Source: Gammaproteobacteria bacterium
GTDB lineage: Bacteria; Pseudomonadota; Gammaproteobacteria; Pseudomonadales; Pseudohongiellaceae
DNA length: 64,000 nt
Assembly: GCA_041395725.1 (NCBI GenBank)
Contig: JAWKZW010000001.1
Coordinates: forward strand, 1,612,001 to 1,676,000
Direction: 5' to 3'
Shown here in pieces: positions 16,685 through 26,051 of the stretch. How positions within the stretch are numbered: the stretch's first letter is position 1; each line of letters opens with the position of its first letter. Under the pieces are notes generated by a model that searched no databases, was not told the DNA's origin, and saw nothing but the letters and a program-made list of their open reading frames with translations. A program made the translations under genes and the position numbers.

Positions 16685-17848
16685 ATGAAACCGGAAAATG
16701 AAGGTCGAAGAGAACTGTTAAAAGGGGCAGTAGGCAGCGGAGTACTGGCTGCTGGTGCTGCATCGATTCCCAGCTGGCTGCTGCCGGCGATGGCCCAGGG
16801 CGAGCAACTGGTGCCGTTTACCGACATTCCGGACACGTTTCAGCTCCGAAACAAGCAGGCCGGAGGGACTTACTTCCAGGACATCCGGGATATCAATTCG
16901 TTTTACAGCCCCAACGAGGACTTCTACGTAGTCCAGCACTACGGGCAGCCGGAGCTGGATCTTTCCAATTTCCGGTTGAAAGTCACCGGCATGGTGGATA
17001 ATCCCCTGGACTTATCCCTGCAGGATGTGATGAACCGCAGCATTATCGAGCTGGATGCCGGCTGGGAGTGCGGCGGAAATCGCGGGACTATCATGAATGG
17101 CCTGGTGGGTAACGCCCGCTGGCGTGGCGTAAGCCTGAGCAGCCTGTTGGAACAGGCCGGCATTCAGGATGGCGCCAAAGAGATCGTATTTTTCGGTGGC
17201 GATATCGGTACCGAGGAAATCCGCGGTGCCGAAGTGGACAAGGCCTTTGCCCGTGGCCTGTCGATCCCCGATGCCATGCGTCCGGAAAACATGCTCGCCT
17301 TTGAAATGAATGGAGAACCTCTGCCCCTGTATCATGGGCGTCCCCTGCGTCTGATCGTCCCCGGCTGGTACGGTGTCGCCAACGTCAAGTGGCTGACCCA
17401 GATCCATGTGCAGGATACCCGTTACATGGGTCGTTTTATGGGGCGTGACTATGTGACGCTCAAAAAGGAAAACATCGGTGGGGTAGAGCGCTGGGTAGAG
17501 AATTCTGTGACTACCATCAATCTGAAATCCGTTATTGCGCGGGTCAGTCGCCTGGGTAACGAACACAGGATTCAGGGCTTCGTCCTCAATGACGGCACCC
17601 CCATCAGCAGCGTCGAAGTCAAGATTGACGACGGCCCCTGGCAGCGTGCCGAGCTGAATCCCCGCAACAGGCAATACACCTGGAAGCTGTTCAGTTATAC
17701 CTGGCAGAATCCCTCGCCGGGGGAACACACCATCGTTTCCCGTGTGACTGATGCGAATGGCAATGTACAACCGACCGCCGACGAAGTCCCGGAAAAAGTC
17801 AGTTACTGGGAAAACTTCGCCCAATGGCCGCGGACTGTCCGTATCTGA
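16685..17848 (+). CDS. Sulfite-oxidase-type molybdopterin enzyme, Tat-exported
   Basis: The 387-residue product begins with a twin-arginine signal (GRRELLKGAVGSG, cleavage near AMA at residues 35-37). The molybdopterin domain follows (about residues 60-270) with the molybdenum-ligating cysteine in AGWECGGNRG (Cys129) and the PLYHGRPLRLIVPGWYG segment. A C-terminal Mo-co oxidoreductase dimerisation domain comes next (about residues 280-385). This is the architecture of SorA/SoxC-type sulfite dehydrogenases, which oxidise sulfite in the periplasm. No cytochrome subunit or sox gene is adjacent, so the substrate and electron acceptor are inferred only from the family. Confidence 0.87.
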   Translation: MKPENEGRRELLKGAVGSGVLAAGAASIPSWLLPAMAQGEQLVPFTDIPDTFQLRNKQAGGTYFQDIRDINSFYSPNEDFYVVQHYGQPELDLSNFRLKVTGMVDNPLDLSLQDVMNRSIIELDAGWECGGNRGTIMNGLVGNARWRGVSLSSLLEQAGIQDGAKEIVFFGGDIGTEEIRGAEVDKAFARGLSIPDAMRPENMLAFEMNGEPLPLYHGRPLRLIVPGWYGVANVKWLTQIHVQDTRYMGRFMGRDYVTLKKENIGGVERWVENSVTTINLKSVIARVSRLGNEHRIQGFVLNDGTPISSVEVKIDDGPWQRAELNPRNRQYTWKLFSYTWQNPSPGEHTIVSRVTDANGNVQPTADEVPEKVSYWENFAQWPRTVRI

Positions 17849-17927
17849 CAGTTTCTGGAGAAACGCTGACGCTTGCAGTAGTCTGTTGGTAGTCAGACGT
17901 TTCCTGGTTCAAAGGCGCACCAAACGG

Positions 17928-17953
17928 AAGCCGGTCGAAAGACCGGCTTTTTG
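17928..17953 (+). terminator. Rho-independent terminator after the sulfite-oxidase-type gene
   Basis: AAGCCGGTC pairs perfectly with GACCGGCTT around a GAAA tetraloop, followed by further T residues. It is 80 bases after the stop and just before polB. Confidence 0.9.
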
Positions 17954-18000
17954 TTTCTGGCAGGCCGCCTGCCAGGAAGATTTGGGCACCGCATTCACCG

Positions 18001-20412
18001 ATGAGTAAGCAAACCTCTTCCAGCACAGCTGCCAGCCTGTTATCCGGGTTTGTCCTTTCCCGCCAGCGCCGCGAGAAGGCCGGGCAGCAGGAACTGGTCT
18101 ACTGGGCATCTACACCGCAGGGCCCGCTCCGCATTGTGGTTGAGGATCAGGAAAGTGTCTGCTTTGTGGCCGCCGTGGATCTGCCAGCGGCCAGGCAGAT
18201 ACTGTCGCGTCGAAGCGGCTGGCGATACTCAATGCCTGAGTTACGTGATTTCTGCCGTGAACCTGTTGCAGCCCTGCATTTCAAATCCCAGCGGGGCCTG
18301 TACGAAGCGAGAGACCTGCTGGGTGCCCGGGGCCTGACCATCCTGGAGGGTGACATTAATCCCCTCGATCGGTATTTGATGGAAAGGTTTATAACCGGTG
18401 GCTTTGAATTGACCGGGCCGGTTACACCCGGTGACGGATATTCCGAGGTAGTAAATCCGCGACTGAGGCCGGCCCACTACCGACCTGCTCTACGCTGCGT
18501 TTCTCTTGATATCGAGACCGCCTATTCCGGTGATCAGCTCTATTCCATTGGTCTGGTTGCCGAACGGGAGCGTCTCGTCCTGATGCTTGGAGACTCCGGG
18601 CAGCCTGACGCTGAGCCATCCGGCAGTCTGGTTTTCTATCCGGATGAGAAGTCCCTGCTACTGGCGTTTTTCGACTGGATCAGAGATTACGATCCCGATG
18701 TATTGATAGGCTGGAACGTGGTCAACTTCGATCTGCGCTTCCTGCAGCAGGTCTGCGACAGGGTGGCACTCAGACTGCGCCTGGGGCGAGGTGAAGAGGA
18801 AGTCACCTGGCGCAAGGCAAGGGACAGCAATGACCGGTTCTTTGCCACCGTTGCCGGTCGCGTAGTCCTTGATGGCATCGAGCTCATGCGTTCCGCGACC
18901 TACAGTTTCGAGAATTTTTCCCTGGACCATGTAGCCCGAAAGCTGCTTGATCGGGGCAAGCTGGTGGATGACGTGGACCAGCGCGGTGAAGAAATCAGCC
19001 GCCTTTTCGAGCAGGATAAAGCGGCGCTGGCGGCCTACAACCTGGAAGACTGCAAGCTGGTCTGGGATATATTCGCGCAGGAACAGTTGATCGATTTCGC
19101 CATCGCGCGGAGTCAGCTCACCGGCCTGGAGTTGAACCGTTATGGCGGTTCGGTTGCCGCGTTCGATTACCTGTATCTGCCAAGGCTGCACCGGGCGGGC
19201 TTCGTCGCGCCGGCACTGGGTCAGAATCTCAGCGACACCTTCAGCCCCGGCGGCTATGTGATGGATTCCATACCGGGCATCTACCGGCATGTAATCGTGC
19301 TGGATTTCAAAAGCCTGTACCCCAGTATTATCCGCACTTTTCATGTCGATCCACTGGCCCTGGTTGAAGGGGAAGCCGAGAGTGACCCGATCCAGGGTTT
19401 CGATGGTGGGATGTTTTCACGCCGGCATCACCTGCTGCCGGAGTTGATTGAAACACTGTGGCGGGCAAGAGACCGTGCGAAAGCCACCGGGAACAAGGTG
19501 TTGTCCCAGGCCATAAAGATCATCATGAATTCCTTCTATGGCGTGTTAGGTACCCGCGGCTGTCGATTCTTCGACCCGCGTCTGGTCAGTTCGATTACCC
19601 GCCGGGGTCATCAGATTATCAAGGAGAGTAAGGACTTTATCGAGCAGGCCGGCTACCAGGTAATCTACGGCGACACGGACTCGGTCTTTGTGCTGATAGG
19701 AGAGGCGGGCGGGGCCCAGGGGGAGGGCGTGGAAAGCCTGGGGCAGTCACTCGCTGCCGGCCTGAATCGCTGGTGGACAGAAAAACTGCACGAGGAGCAA
19801 CGGTTGCAGAGTTGTCTCGAGATTGAATTCGAAACCCATTTCGACCGGTTTCTTATGCCGACCATCCGGGGCGCGGAAACCGGCAGCAAGAAACGTTACG
19901 CGGGTCTGGTCCGCACCGGAGTCGGCGAGGACGATTACCGCCTGGTTTTCAAGGGGCTTGAAACCGTGCGCAGTGACTGGTCACCCCTGGCCCGGCGCTT
20001 TCAGCAGGAGCTGTACGAGCGGATTTTCCTGGATCGTCCATTCGGGGCTTTCATCAAACAGACCGTCCAGGCCATACAGGATGGCGACTTCGCTGATGAA
20101 CTGGTGCTGCGCCGCCGACTGCGACGCAAACTGAAGGATTACCTGAAGAACGTCCCGCCCCACGTCCAGGCCGCCCGCAAGGCCGAGGCGATTCGGGCCG
20201 AACGGCACCTGCCGTCGCTATACGAACAGGGCGGATGGGTAGAATACCTGATGACCGTCAATGGCCCCGAACCGCGGCAGTATCAGCAATCGCCAATAGA
20301 TTATGAGTTTTACATTGAACGACAGATCACGCCCATTGCGGACTCCATTCTTGTGTTTAAATCTACATCAATGAAGGAATTGCTCGATAAACAGATAGAG
20401 CTGTTCCGGTGA
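18001..20412 (+). CDS. polB: DNA polymerase II (family B)
   Basis: The 803-residue protein is a complete family B polymerase of the damage-inducible Pol II type. Exonuclease motifs are present: SLDIETA (Exo I), LIGWNVVNFDLRFL (Exo II) and YNLEDCKLVWDI (Exo III). The polymerase motifs follow in order: LDFKSLYPSII (motif A), KIIMNSFYGVLGTRGCRF (motif B) and YGDTDSVF (motif C). E. coli Pol II has 783 residues. Start ATG 18001 lacks a strong ribosome site. A LexA box was not seen in the short leader behind the preceding terminator. Confidence 0.95.
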   Translation: MSKQTSSSTAASLLSGFVLSRQRREKAGQQELVYWASTPQGPLRIVVEDQESVCFVAAVDLPAARQILSRRSGWRYSMPELRDFCREPVAALHFKSQRGLYEARDLLGARGLTILEGDINPLDRYLMERFITGGFELTGPVTPGDGYSEVVNPRLRPAHYRPALRCVSLDIETAYSGDQLYSIGLVAERERLVLMLGDSGQPDAEPSGSLVFYPDEKSLLLAFFDWIRDYDPDVLIGWNVVNFDLRFLQQVCDRVALRLRLGRGEEEVTWRKARDSNDRFFATVAGRVVLDGIELMRSATYSFENFSLDHVARKLLDRGKLVDDVDQRGEEISRLFEQDKAALAAYNLEDCKLVWDIFAQEQLIDFAIARSQLTGLELNRYGGSVAAFDYLYLPRLHRAGFVAPALGQNLSDTFSPGGYVMDSIPGIYRHVIVLDFKSLYPSIIRTFHVDPLALVEGEAESDPIQGFDGGMFSRRHHLLPELIETLWRARDRAKATGNKVLSQAIKIIMNSFYGVLGTRGCRFFDPRLVSSITRRGHQIIKESKDFIEQAGYQVIYGDTDSVFVLIGEAGGAQGEGVESLGQSLAAGLNRWWTEKLHEEQRLQSCLEIEFETHFDRFLMPTIRGAETGSKKRYAGLVRTGVGEDDYRLVFKGLETVRSDWSPLARRFQQELYERIFLDRPFGAFIKQTVQAIQDGDFADELVLRRRLRRKLKDYLKNVPPHVQAARKAEAIRAERHLPSLYEQGGWVEYLMTVNGPEPRQYQQSPIDYEFYIERQITPIADSILVFKSTSMKELLDKQIELFR

Positions 20413-20481
20413 GCTTGTGCGGGCCAGGGCGTGGTTCGTCAGGGAATCTGGCTGAGACTTGGAATTAATTGGGAGCAAAGC

Positions 20482-21006
20482 ATGGCTACTTATCTGGTAT
20501 TGACAGCTATCGGCGATGACAGGCCTGGCCTGGTAGAGCAGCTGGCTCTGGTGGTGGCGCGTAATTCAGGCAACTGGCTGGAAAGCAGTATGTCTCAACT
20601 GGCCGGCAAGTTCGCCGGTATTCTGCGTGTCAGTGTGCCGGATGAAAACGTCGAGCAGCTGGTCAGTGAACTGGAGTCACTTTCCGGCAGCCTGAAACTG
20701 GTAATCGAAAAGGGCACTGGCAATCAGTCAGGTGAAGTCAGCCAGACCCTCAGCCTCAGCCTGATTGGCAACGACCGGCCTGGGATAATCAAGGAAATCT
20801 CTACGGCGCTGGCGAGCCAGCGGGTGAATGTGGAAGAACTGAATACCGAGTGCAGCATTGCGCCCATGTCGGGTGAGACATTGTTCAATGCGCAGGTCAG
20901 GCTGCGGGTCCCTTCCGACCTGGATCTGGATGCTCTGCAAAGACGCCTCGAACAGATAGCCGATGACCTTATCGTTGATATTCAATTCAACCCAATCATT
21001 GCATGA
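20482..21006 (+). CDS. Tandem ACT domain protein, GcvR-like
   Basis: From ATG 20482, with GGGAGC 7 bases upstream, the frame gives 174 residues made of two ACT domains: the first begins TYLVLTAIGDDRPGLVEQLA, the second LSLSLIGNDRPGIIKEISTA. This is the layout of GcvR, which antagonises GcvA control of the glycine cleavage operon in E. coli, and of related ACT proteins of unknown role. The gcv operon is 18 kb away here. The longer frame from 20431 is not needed. Confidence 0.82.
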   Translation: MATYLVLTAIGDDRPGLVEQLALVVARNSGNWLESSMSQLAGKFAGILRVSVPDENVEQLVSELESLSGSLKLVIEKGTGNQSGEVSQTLSLSLIGNDRPGIIKEISTALASQRVNVEELNTECSIAPMSGETLFNAQVRLRVPSDLDLDALQRRLEQIADDLIVDIQFNPIIA

Positions 21007-21081
21007 ATTGTTGAGGTCAGGTGCTTTCAGAGTGGTATTTCCAGCGGCGCACCGGGGCAGTAGGCCGGCGGCGCGGGTTGG

Positions 21082-21741
21082 CTAACGCAGACTGATTATC
21101 TCCCAACCCTGGTCTGTGGCCACTGACGCCAGACGATCATCGGGATCCACGGCGACGGGTCTGCCGACGGCTTCCAGCAACGGAAGGTCGTTGAACGAAT
21201 CACTGTAAAAAGTGCTTTCTTTAATAATAAACTGAGCAGTCTGTAACTCGAGCCACTGCCTTAGACGGATCACCTTTCCTTCCTGAAAGCACGGGGTGCC
21301 AGCGATATCGCCGGTGTAATGCCGGCCCTGAATGACCAGGTCGGTGGCCAGCAGATCATGCACGCCCAGCCTGCGGGCAATGGGTCCGGTTATGAAAGAA
21401 TTCGTGGCGGACATAATCAGACAATGGTCGCCGTCAGCCTTGTGACGTTCTATCAGCGCGAGAGCCTTGGGGAGAATAAGCGGGGCAATGAATTCAGCCA
21501 TGAACTGTTCGTGCAACTCGTCCAGTTCTTTCAGTGAGTAGCCAAGCACCGGCCCGAGAGTGAAGCGAACGTAATCGTGGATATCGAGCCTCCCCTCTGT
21601 GTATTGCTGGTAGAAGGCATCGTTTCTGGCGCCATGCACCGCGGCGTCCACCAGTTTCCTGGCAATAAGAAACTCGCCCCAGGCATGATCGCTGTCACCG
21701 CCCAGCAGCGTGTTATCGAGGTCAAAAATAGCTAATCCCAT
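21082..21741 (-). CDS. HAD subfamily IB phosphatase
   Basis: The 219-residue hydrolase has haloacid dehalogenase motif I as LAIFDLDNTLL with both catalytic aspartates, motif II as IMSATNSF, the motif III lysine within the EGK segment (CFQEGKVI) and motif IV as YSDSFNDLPLL. The order matches SerB-like phosphatases, but residues for phosphoserine are not clear, so the substrate is unknown. It is divergent from rppH, the same neighbour pair found in Pseudomonas. Confidence 0.88.
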   Translation of the reverse strand: MGLAIFDLDNTLLGGDSDHAWGEFLIARKLVDAAVHGARNDAFYQQYTEGRLDIHDYVRFTLGPVLGYSLKELDELHEQFMAEFIAPLILPKALALIERHKADGDHCLIMSATNSFITGPIARRLGVHDLLATDLVIQGRHYTGDIAGTPCFQEGKVIRLRQWLELQTAQFIIKESTFYSDSFNDLPLLEAVGRPVAVDPDDRLASVATDQGWEIISLR

Positions 21742-21962
21742 GGTTACCAGGCTTCCTGAAACAAAGCTCGCGATTATACTCTGTCGAGGGCCGTTGATGG
21801 AGTTTATCCAGGTGCGGGGCGGGCATCGATTTAGCCGCCGTAAACCATTCTAACTTATTGAAAAATAGATAGTTAAATTCGTCAACTCGCATTTTCAACA
21901 TTGATCACGCCGGCCCAGTTGTGAAACAATGGGCGTTTTCCGGTGTCTAAGGACTTTCACAG

Positions 21963-22448
21963 GTGATTGATGAAGAAGGCTTCCGCGCTAACGTTGGAAT
22001 TGTCATTTGTAATAAACAGGGCAGTCTGCTGTGGGCCAAACGAATTGGCCAGGACGCCTGGCAATTTCCCCAGGGCGGCATCAAACCGGGCGAGTCGCTG
22101 GAAGATGCGCTCTATCGTGAATTGAATGAAGAAGTAGGGCTGCAGGAACAGCACGTAAAGATCCTGCATCAGACCGAGGACTGGCTCAGATACCGTTTAC
22201 CCCGTAACTTTATCCGCCGCCACTCATTGCCAGTCTGTATTGGCCAGAAGCAGAAATGGTTTCTGCTGGGGCTCGAGGTTGCCGAGCAGGAGATTGATCT
22301 GGCCCGCAGTACGCAACCGGAGTTTGATGCCTGGCGCTGGGTGGAATACTGGCACCCGCTGAGCGAAGTAATTGATTTCAAACGCGAAGTTTATCGACAG
22401 GCGCTGCAGGAGCTGGAACAGCCCCTGCACCTGTATTTACAAGAATAA
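21963..22448 (+). CDS. rppH: RNA pyrophosphohydrolase
   Basis: RppH removes pyrophosphate from the 5' end of mRNA and starts RNase E-dependent decay. The 161-residue protein opens DEEGFRANVGIVICN, very like E. coli RppH, and has the full Nudix box from GGIKPGESLEDALYRELNEE (GX5EX7REUXEEXGU). The start is a GTG at 21963 that gives the conserved first residues MIDEEGFR. ptsP begins 83 bases after the stop, so the pair is probably an operon. Confidence 0.95.
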   Translation: MIDEEGFRANVGIVICNKQGSLLWAKRIGQDAWQFPQGGIKPGESLEDALYRELNEEVGLQEQHVKILHQTEDWLRYRLPRNFIRRHSLPVCIGQKQKWFLLGLEVAEQEIDLARSTQPEFDAWRWVEYWHPLSEVIDFKREVYRQALQELEQPLHLYLQE

Positions 22449-22531
22449 CTCGACCATAACGCGGCAGAACATTCCCTTGAGACTCTGTAAAGTATACCGG
22501 TCGAAGGCTCTTTCTGGACTGGGACAGCATT

Positions 22532-24805
22532 ATGCTGGATAGATTGCGCAGTATTGTGCAGGCAGTGAATTCGGCCAAGGACCTGAGGTCTGCGCTGGAT
22601 ATCATTGTCTCGCAGGTCAGAGAGGCCATCGACACCGAGGTCTGTTCCGTTTACCTGCTGGACACGGACATCAATGGCCATGTGCTGATGGCATCCCAGG
22701 GCCTCAAGCAGTCTGCCGTTGGCCATGTGAGTCTGGCTATGGGGGAGGGCCTGGTGGGCCTGGTTGCCCAGCAGGCTGAACCCATCAATCTGGTCGATGC
22801 AGACCAACACCCCAGCTTTCATTACCTGCCGGAAACTGGCGAGGAAGTCTTTAAATCTTTCCTTGGCGTGCCAATAATTCACCATCGTTCGGTGCTGGGC
22901 GTCCTGGTTGTGCAGAATCGGGATCGGCGTCGCTTTGATGAAGGGGAAGAAGCCTTCCTGATTACCTTGTCGGCTCAACTGGCGGGTGTGATTGCACACG
23001 CCGAGGCAACCGGAGCCATCGAGGGAACCAGCCCTTCCGGCCACAAGACGGCGGATACCAGCTTTTCCGGCGTACCCGGCTCCAGCGGGGTGGCTATCGG
23101 GACTGCCGTGGTGGTATTTCCGCCTGCCGACCTGCGTCAGGTTCCAAGGCGCAGAATTACCGATATTGAGCGGGAAATAGAGCTGTTTAACAACTCGCTG
23201 CGGGCAGTGCGCAGCGACATGATTGCGTTGTATGAAATAACCGCTGGCCGCATGCCCGATGGCGAGCGGGAACTGTTCAATGTATACCTGCATATGCTGG
23301 ATGACGATGCACTGGGTAAGGAGGTTGTGGAGCAGATTCGCACTGGAATCTGGGCTCAGGGCGCCCTTGCCCACGTAGCGAACGAGCACGTCCGCGGCTT
23401 CGAAATGATGAACGACAAATACCTGCGAGAGCGGGCAGTCGACATTAAAGACCTGTGCAGCCGGGTGCTGGCCTATCTGCAGGAGCGGGAGCCGGTCAAA
23501 ACCGAGTACCCGGAAAACACTATCCTGGTCAGCGAGGAGGTGACACCCGCAATGCTCGCTGAGGTGCCCAAGGACAATCTGAAGGGATTGATCTCGGTGC
23601 GGGGGTCCGGCAGCTCTCACGTGGCAATCCTGGCCAGAGGGATGGGCCTGCCCACAGTAATGGGGGTAGTGGATCTGCCAATTAATCAGCTCGATGGCAG
23701 GGAAGTCATCGTGGATGGTTACAACGGGCAGGTCATCAGTAACCCGACGGACCAGCTTCGCCAGCGCTTTGAAGATACCATTCGGGAAGAAGATGTTCTC
23801 ACCCAGGGTCTGGCCTACATCAAGGAATTGCCTTGTGAGACCGCAGACAATCATCGTGTGCACCTGTGGGTTAACACAGGACTGATCTCCGACGTGATAC
23901 GTTCCCTGGATCAGGGTGCCGAGGGGATCGGGCTGTTCCGCACCGAGGTTCCCTTTCTGCTGGCCGAACGGTTTCCCAGCGAGCAGGAACAGGCGGCGAT
24001 ATACCGAGAACAGTTACAGGCCTTTGCCCCAATGCCCGTTACGATGCGGACACTGGATGTTGGTGGTGACAAGGATCTGCCCTATTTCCCGATCAATGAA
24101 GCCAACCCGTTTCTTGGCTGGCGCGGCATCCGGGTGACACTGGACCACCCCGAGATATTCTCCGCCCAGATCCGGGCCATGTTGAAAGCCAGTATCGGTT
24201 TGAATAACCTGCAGATCATGCTGCCGATGATTTCCAATGTCAGTGAAGTGGTGGCGTCGACCCAGCTGATAAAGAAAGCCTTCCGTGAGCTGCTGCAGGA
24301 AGGGCACGATGTGAAGTATCCCCGCATCGGTGTCATGATCGAATTGCCGGCTGCGGTTTATCAGGCCAGGACCCTGGCCCGGATGGTGGACTTTGTCTCG
24401 GTGGGCAGCAATGATCTGACCCAGTACATCCTCGGCGTGGACCGCAACAATCCCCGGGTTGCCAATCTCTATAACTCGTTCCATCCTGCCGTGCTACAGG
24501 CCTTGCGTTTTGTGGTCGTCGAGGCACATCTGGAAGGCAAGCAGGTCAGTATCTGCGGTGAGATGGCCGGCGACCCCGGGGCCGCTGTGTTACTGATGGC
24601 CATGGGATTCGATGTGCTGTCGATGAACTCGTCTACCCTGCTGAAGGTGAAATCGGTGATCCGCACCATGACGCTGGAAGCGGCACAGGACCTGCTGGAG
24701 CAGGTGTTGTTGATGGACGATGCACAGACTATTCGCAGTGCGGTGGATATGGCGCTGTACAATGCCGGGGTGGACAGGTTGCTGCGTTCATCCCGCATCC
24801 ACTAG
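22532..24805 (+). CDS. ptsP: Nitrogen phosphotransferase system enzyme I (PtsP, EI-Ntr)
   Basis: PtsP takes phosphate from phosphoenolpyruvate and passes it to NPr and EIIA-Ntr, linking nitrogen and carbon status. The 757-residue protein has an N-terminal GAF sensor domain (about residues 1-160) and an enzyme I domain with the phosphorylated histidine in GSGSSHVAILARGMGLP. The C-terminal PEP-binding barrel contains GIGLFRTEVPFL, DVGGDKDLPY, VGSNDLTQYIL and the catalytic cysteine in SICGEMAGDP. It directly follows rppH, as in E. coli and Pseudomonas. Confidence 0.96.
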   Translation: MLDRLRSIVQAVNSAKDLRSALDIIVSQVREAIDTEVCSVYLLDTDINGHVLMASQGLKQSAVGHVSLAMGEGLVGLVAQQAEPINLVDADQHPSFHYLPETGEEVFKSFLGVPIIHHRSVLGVLVVQNRDRRRFDEGEEAFLITLSAQLAGVIAHAEATGAIEGTSPSGHKTADTSFSGVPGSSGVAIGTAVVVFPPADLRQVPRRRITDIEREIELFNNSLRAVRSDMIALYEITAGRMPDGERELFNVYLHMLDDDALGKEVVEQIRTGIWAQGALAHVANEHVRGFEMMNDKYLRERAVDIKDLCSRVLAYLQEREPVKTEYPENTILVSEEVTPAMLAEVPKDNLKGLISVRGSGSSHVAILARGMGLPTVMGVVDLPINQLDGREVIVDGYNGQVISNPTDQLRQRFEDTIREEDVLTQGLAYIKELPCETADNHRVHLWVNTGLISDVIRSLDQGAEGIGLFRTEVPFLLAERFPSEQEQAAIYREQLQAFAPMPVTMRTLDVGGDKDLPYFPINEANPFLGWRGIRVTLDHPEIFSAQIRAMLKASIGLNNLQIMLPMISNVSEVVASTQLIKKAFRELLQEGHDVKYPRIGVMIELPAAVYQARTLARMVDFVSVGSNDLTQYILGVDRNNPRVANLYNSFHPAVLQALRFVVVEAHLEGKQVSICGEMAGDPGAAVLLMAMGFDVLSMNSSTLLKVKSVIRTMTLEAAQDLLEQVLLMDDAQTIRSAVDMALYNAGVDRLLRSSRIH

Positions 24806-24851
24806 TGTCCTGTGACGGCGCGCAGCGGCGTTGAAACCGTGCTCAGAACAC

Positions 24852-25643
24852 TCAGAATTGCGACACCTGCAATGGGAAATGGAACAGGCGCCTGGCAGTT
24901 ATGCACGTGTCGGCGGCGTAGTTCTGTTCACTGAAGCGGGCGGTGCCCTGCTGGTTGATGATAACTGCTGTCGTGCAGCGTGTTCCGTAGTCCCGTTGTG
25001 GATTGACGATGAAGCTTGGTGACAGGTTCCGCTCCAGTTCGATCGGAAACCCCGTGTCCGGAAGCTGATCATCCGGTGCCCGGTTGCGGTCCAGCATGAT
25101 CGCTGTCAGGCGGTCGGTGGATATCGGGCTCTCCCGGCCCAGTAATTCCTTCAGTGCCGCTTTGCTGCGGTGAACTTTCGGCCAGTCTGAATCCAGCGCG
25201 CCATTGGACAGGCCGTAAATGCCGGGCTGCAGTTTAACGACCTCGCCCCTGCGACTGTTGAGATAGCACAGCTCATTCGCGTCGCCTGCCAGCAGATTGA
25301 ACCCCGCATAGTCTTCCAGCACGCCAAGCAGCGAAGCCAGGTAGTCGGCAGGTGTCGCCTTACCCAGCAGGAAGTCCCGCGTGAGAAAGCCTCTTGAGCG
25401 GCTGCCGGTGGAATTGCCTGGCATCCTGATGTTGGTGACGGCAGCAAACCGGCCCCTGCGGGACAGGCCCAGCCAGGTCCCGCCCTGGGTGAGATCCTGC
25501 CCGGCCAGCAGTTCCCGTTGCGGCGCTTCCCCGCGCCAGAATCTGGCCTGGCGTGTGGGCCGGGCATGAAACTCATCCCGGTTCGCAGCTATCACCAGTG
25601 GCAGTTGCGTATGATATCGGTAGGCCAGAACAATCAGGCACAT
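24852..25643 (-). CDS. NRDE family protein (TANGO2-like)
   Basis: ATG 25643 gives 263 residues beginning MCLIVLAYRYH, with AAGGAA at 9 bases; an in-frame GTG two codons earlier is too close to that ribosome site. The protein carries the family signature ANRDEFHARPT and later GTWLGLSRRGRFAAVTN. The cysteine after Met1 fits an N-terminal nucleophile fold. Bacterial function is unsettled; eukaryotic TANGO2 is linked to heme and lipid metabolism. It is convergent with ptsP. Confidence 0.87.
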   Translation of the reverse strand: MCLIVLAYRYHTQLPLVIAANRDEFHARPTRQARFWRGEAPQRELLAGQDLTQGGTWLGLSRRGRFAAVTNIRMPGNSTGSRSRGFLTRDFLLGKATPADYLASLLGVLEDYAGFNLLAGDANELCYLNSRRGEVVKLQPGIYGLSNGALDSDWPKVHRSKAALKELLGRESPISTDRLTAIMLDRNRAPDDQLPDTGFPIELERNLSPSFIVNPQRDYGTRCTTAVIINQQGTARFSEQNYAADTCITARRLFHFPLQVSQF

Positions 25644-25746
25644 TTTCACGATTTCCTTGAATTTCAGGCTGTTTCAGTCGGTCAACACGGAAGTGACAGC
25701 GAAAAATTGAAGGCCATCACATTTCCGGGATTATGCGCCTTTCTCC

Positions 25747-25884
25747 TATAGTAATGGACAGTGGTTTGAGGATAATAGGTTGCTCAGGGACGGCCCGGGC
25801 AGTTTGCTTGCAGTGCCAGGGTATTAAATAAGGATGTTTGGAAGGCCGGCGTATTCAGGATGAAAACGCTGGCCTTCTTTTTTT
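25747..25884 (+). ncRNA. Candidate CsrB/RsmZ-type sRNA between the NRDE gene and lgt
   Basis: A strong plus-strand terminator sits here with no plus-strand gene in front of it, which implies a short independent transcript. Between a possible -10 (TATAGT, 25747-25752) and the terminator there are six GGA motifs in about 105 bases: at 25756, 25770, 25788, 25832, 25840 and 25858. They include AAGGATG and CAGGATG, the latter in the terminator loop. Repeated GGA in loops is the hallmark of RNAs that sequester CsrA/RsmA. I saw no GacA box, and the 5' end is uncertain. Confidence 0.5.
25841..25884 (+). terminator. Rho-independent terminator in the lgt upstream region
   Basis: GAAGGCCGGCG (25841-25851) pairs with CGCTGGCCTTC (25867-25877), allowing one G-T pair, and is followed by a run of seven further T. 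The loop contains CAGGATG. Confidence 0.85.
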
Positions 25885-26051
25885 ACTACACCTGATATTG
25901 CCGCAGTTTGTTTCTTTTTAGTTATTCCTCTCCACGCATTCCTTGACAGCGCATTTCCCATAGTAGAGCATCGCGGGCACTACTTGAATCCAGAAACCTG
26001 TTCCCGGACCAGGGTTCTGTTCCCCGACAGCGATTACTGCCCGAAACCTTC

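Noticed and set aside
22391..23863. 490-codon minus-strand frame inside ptsP
   Set aside because: Antisense to the conserved GAF and enzyme I domains, histidine/glutamine-rich shadow composition.
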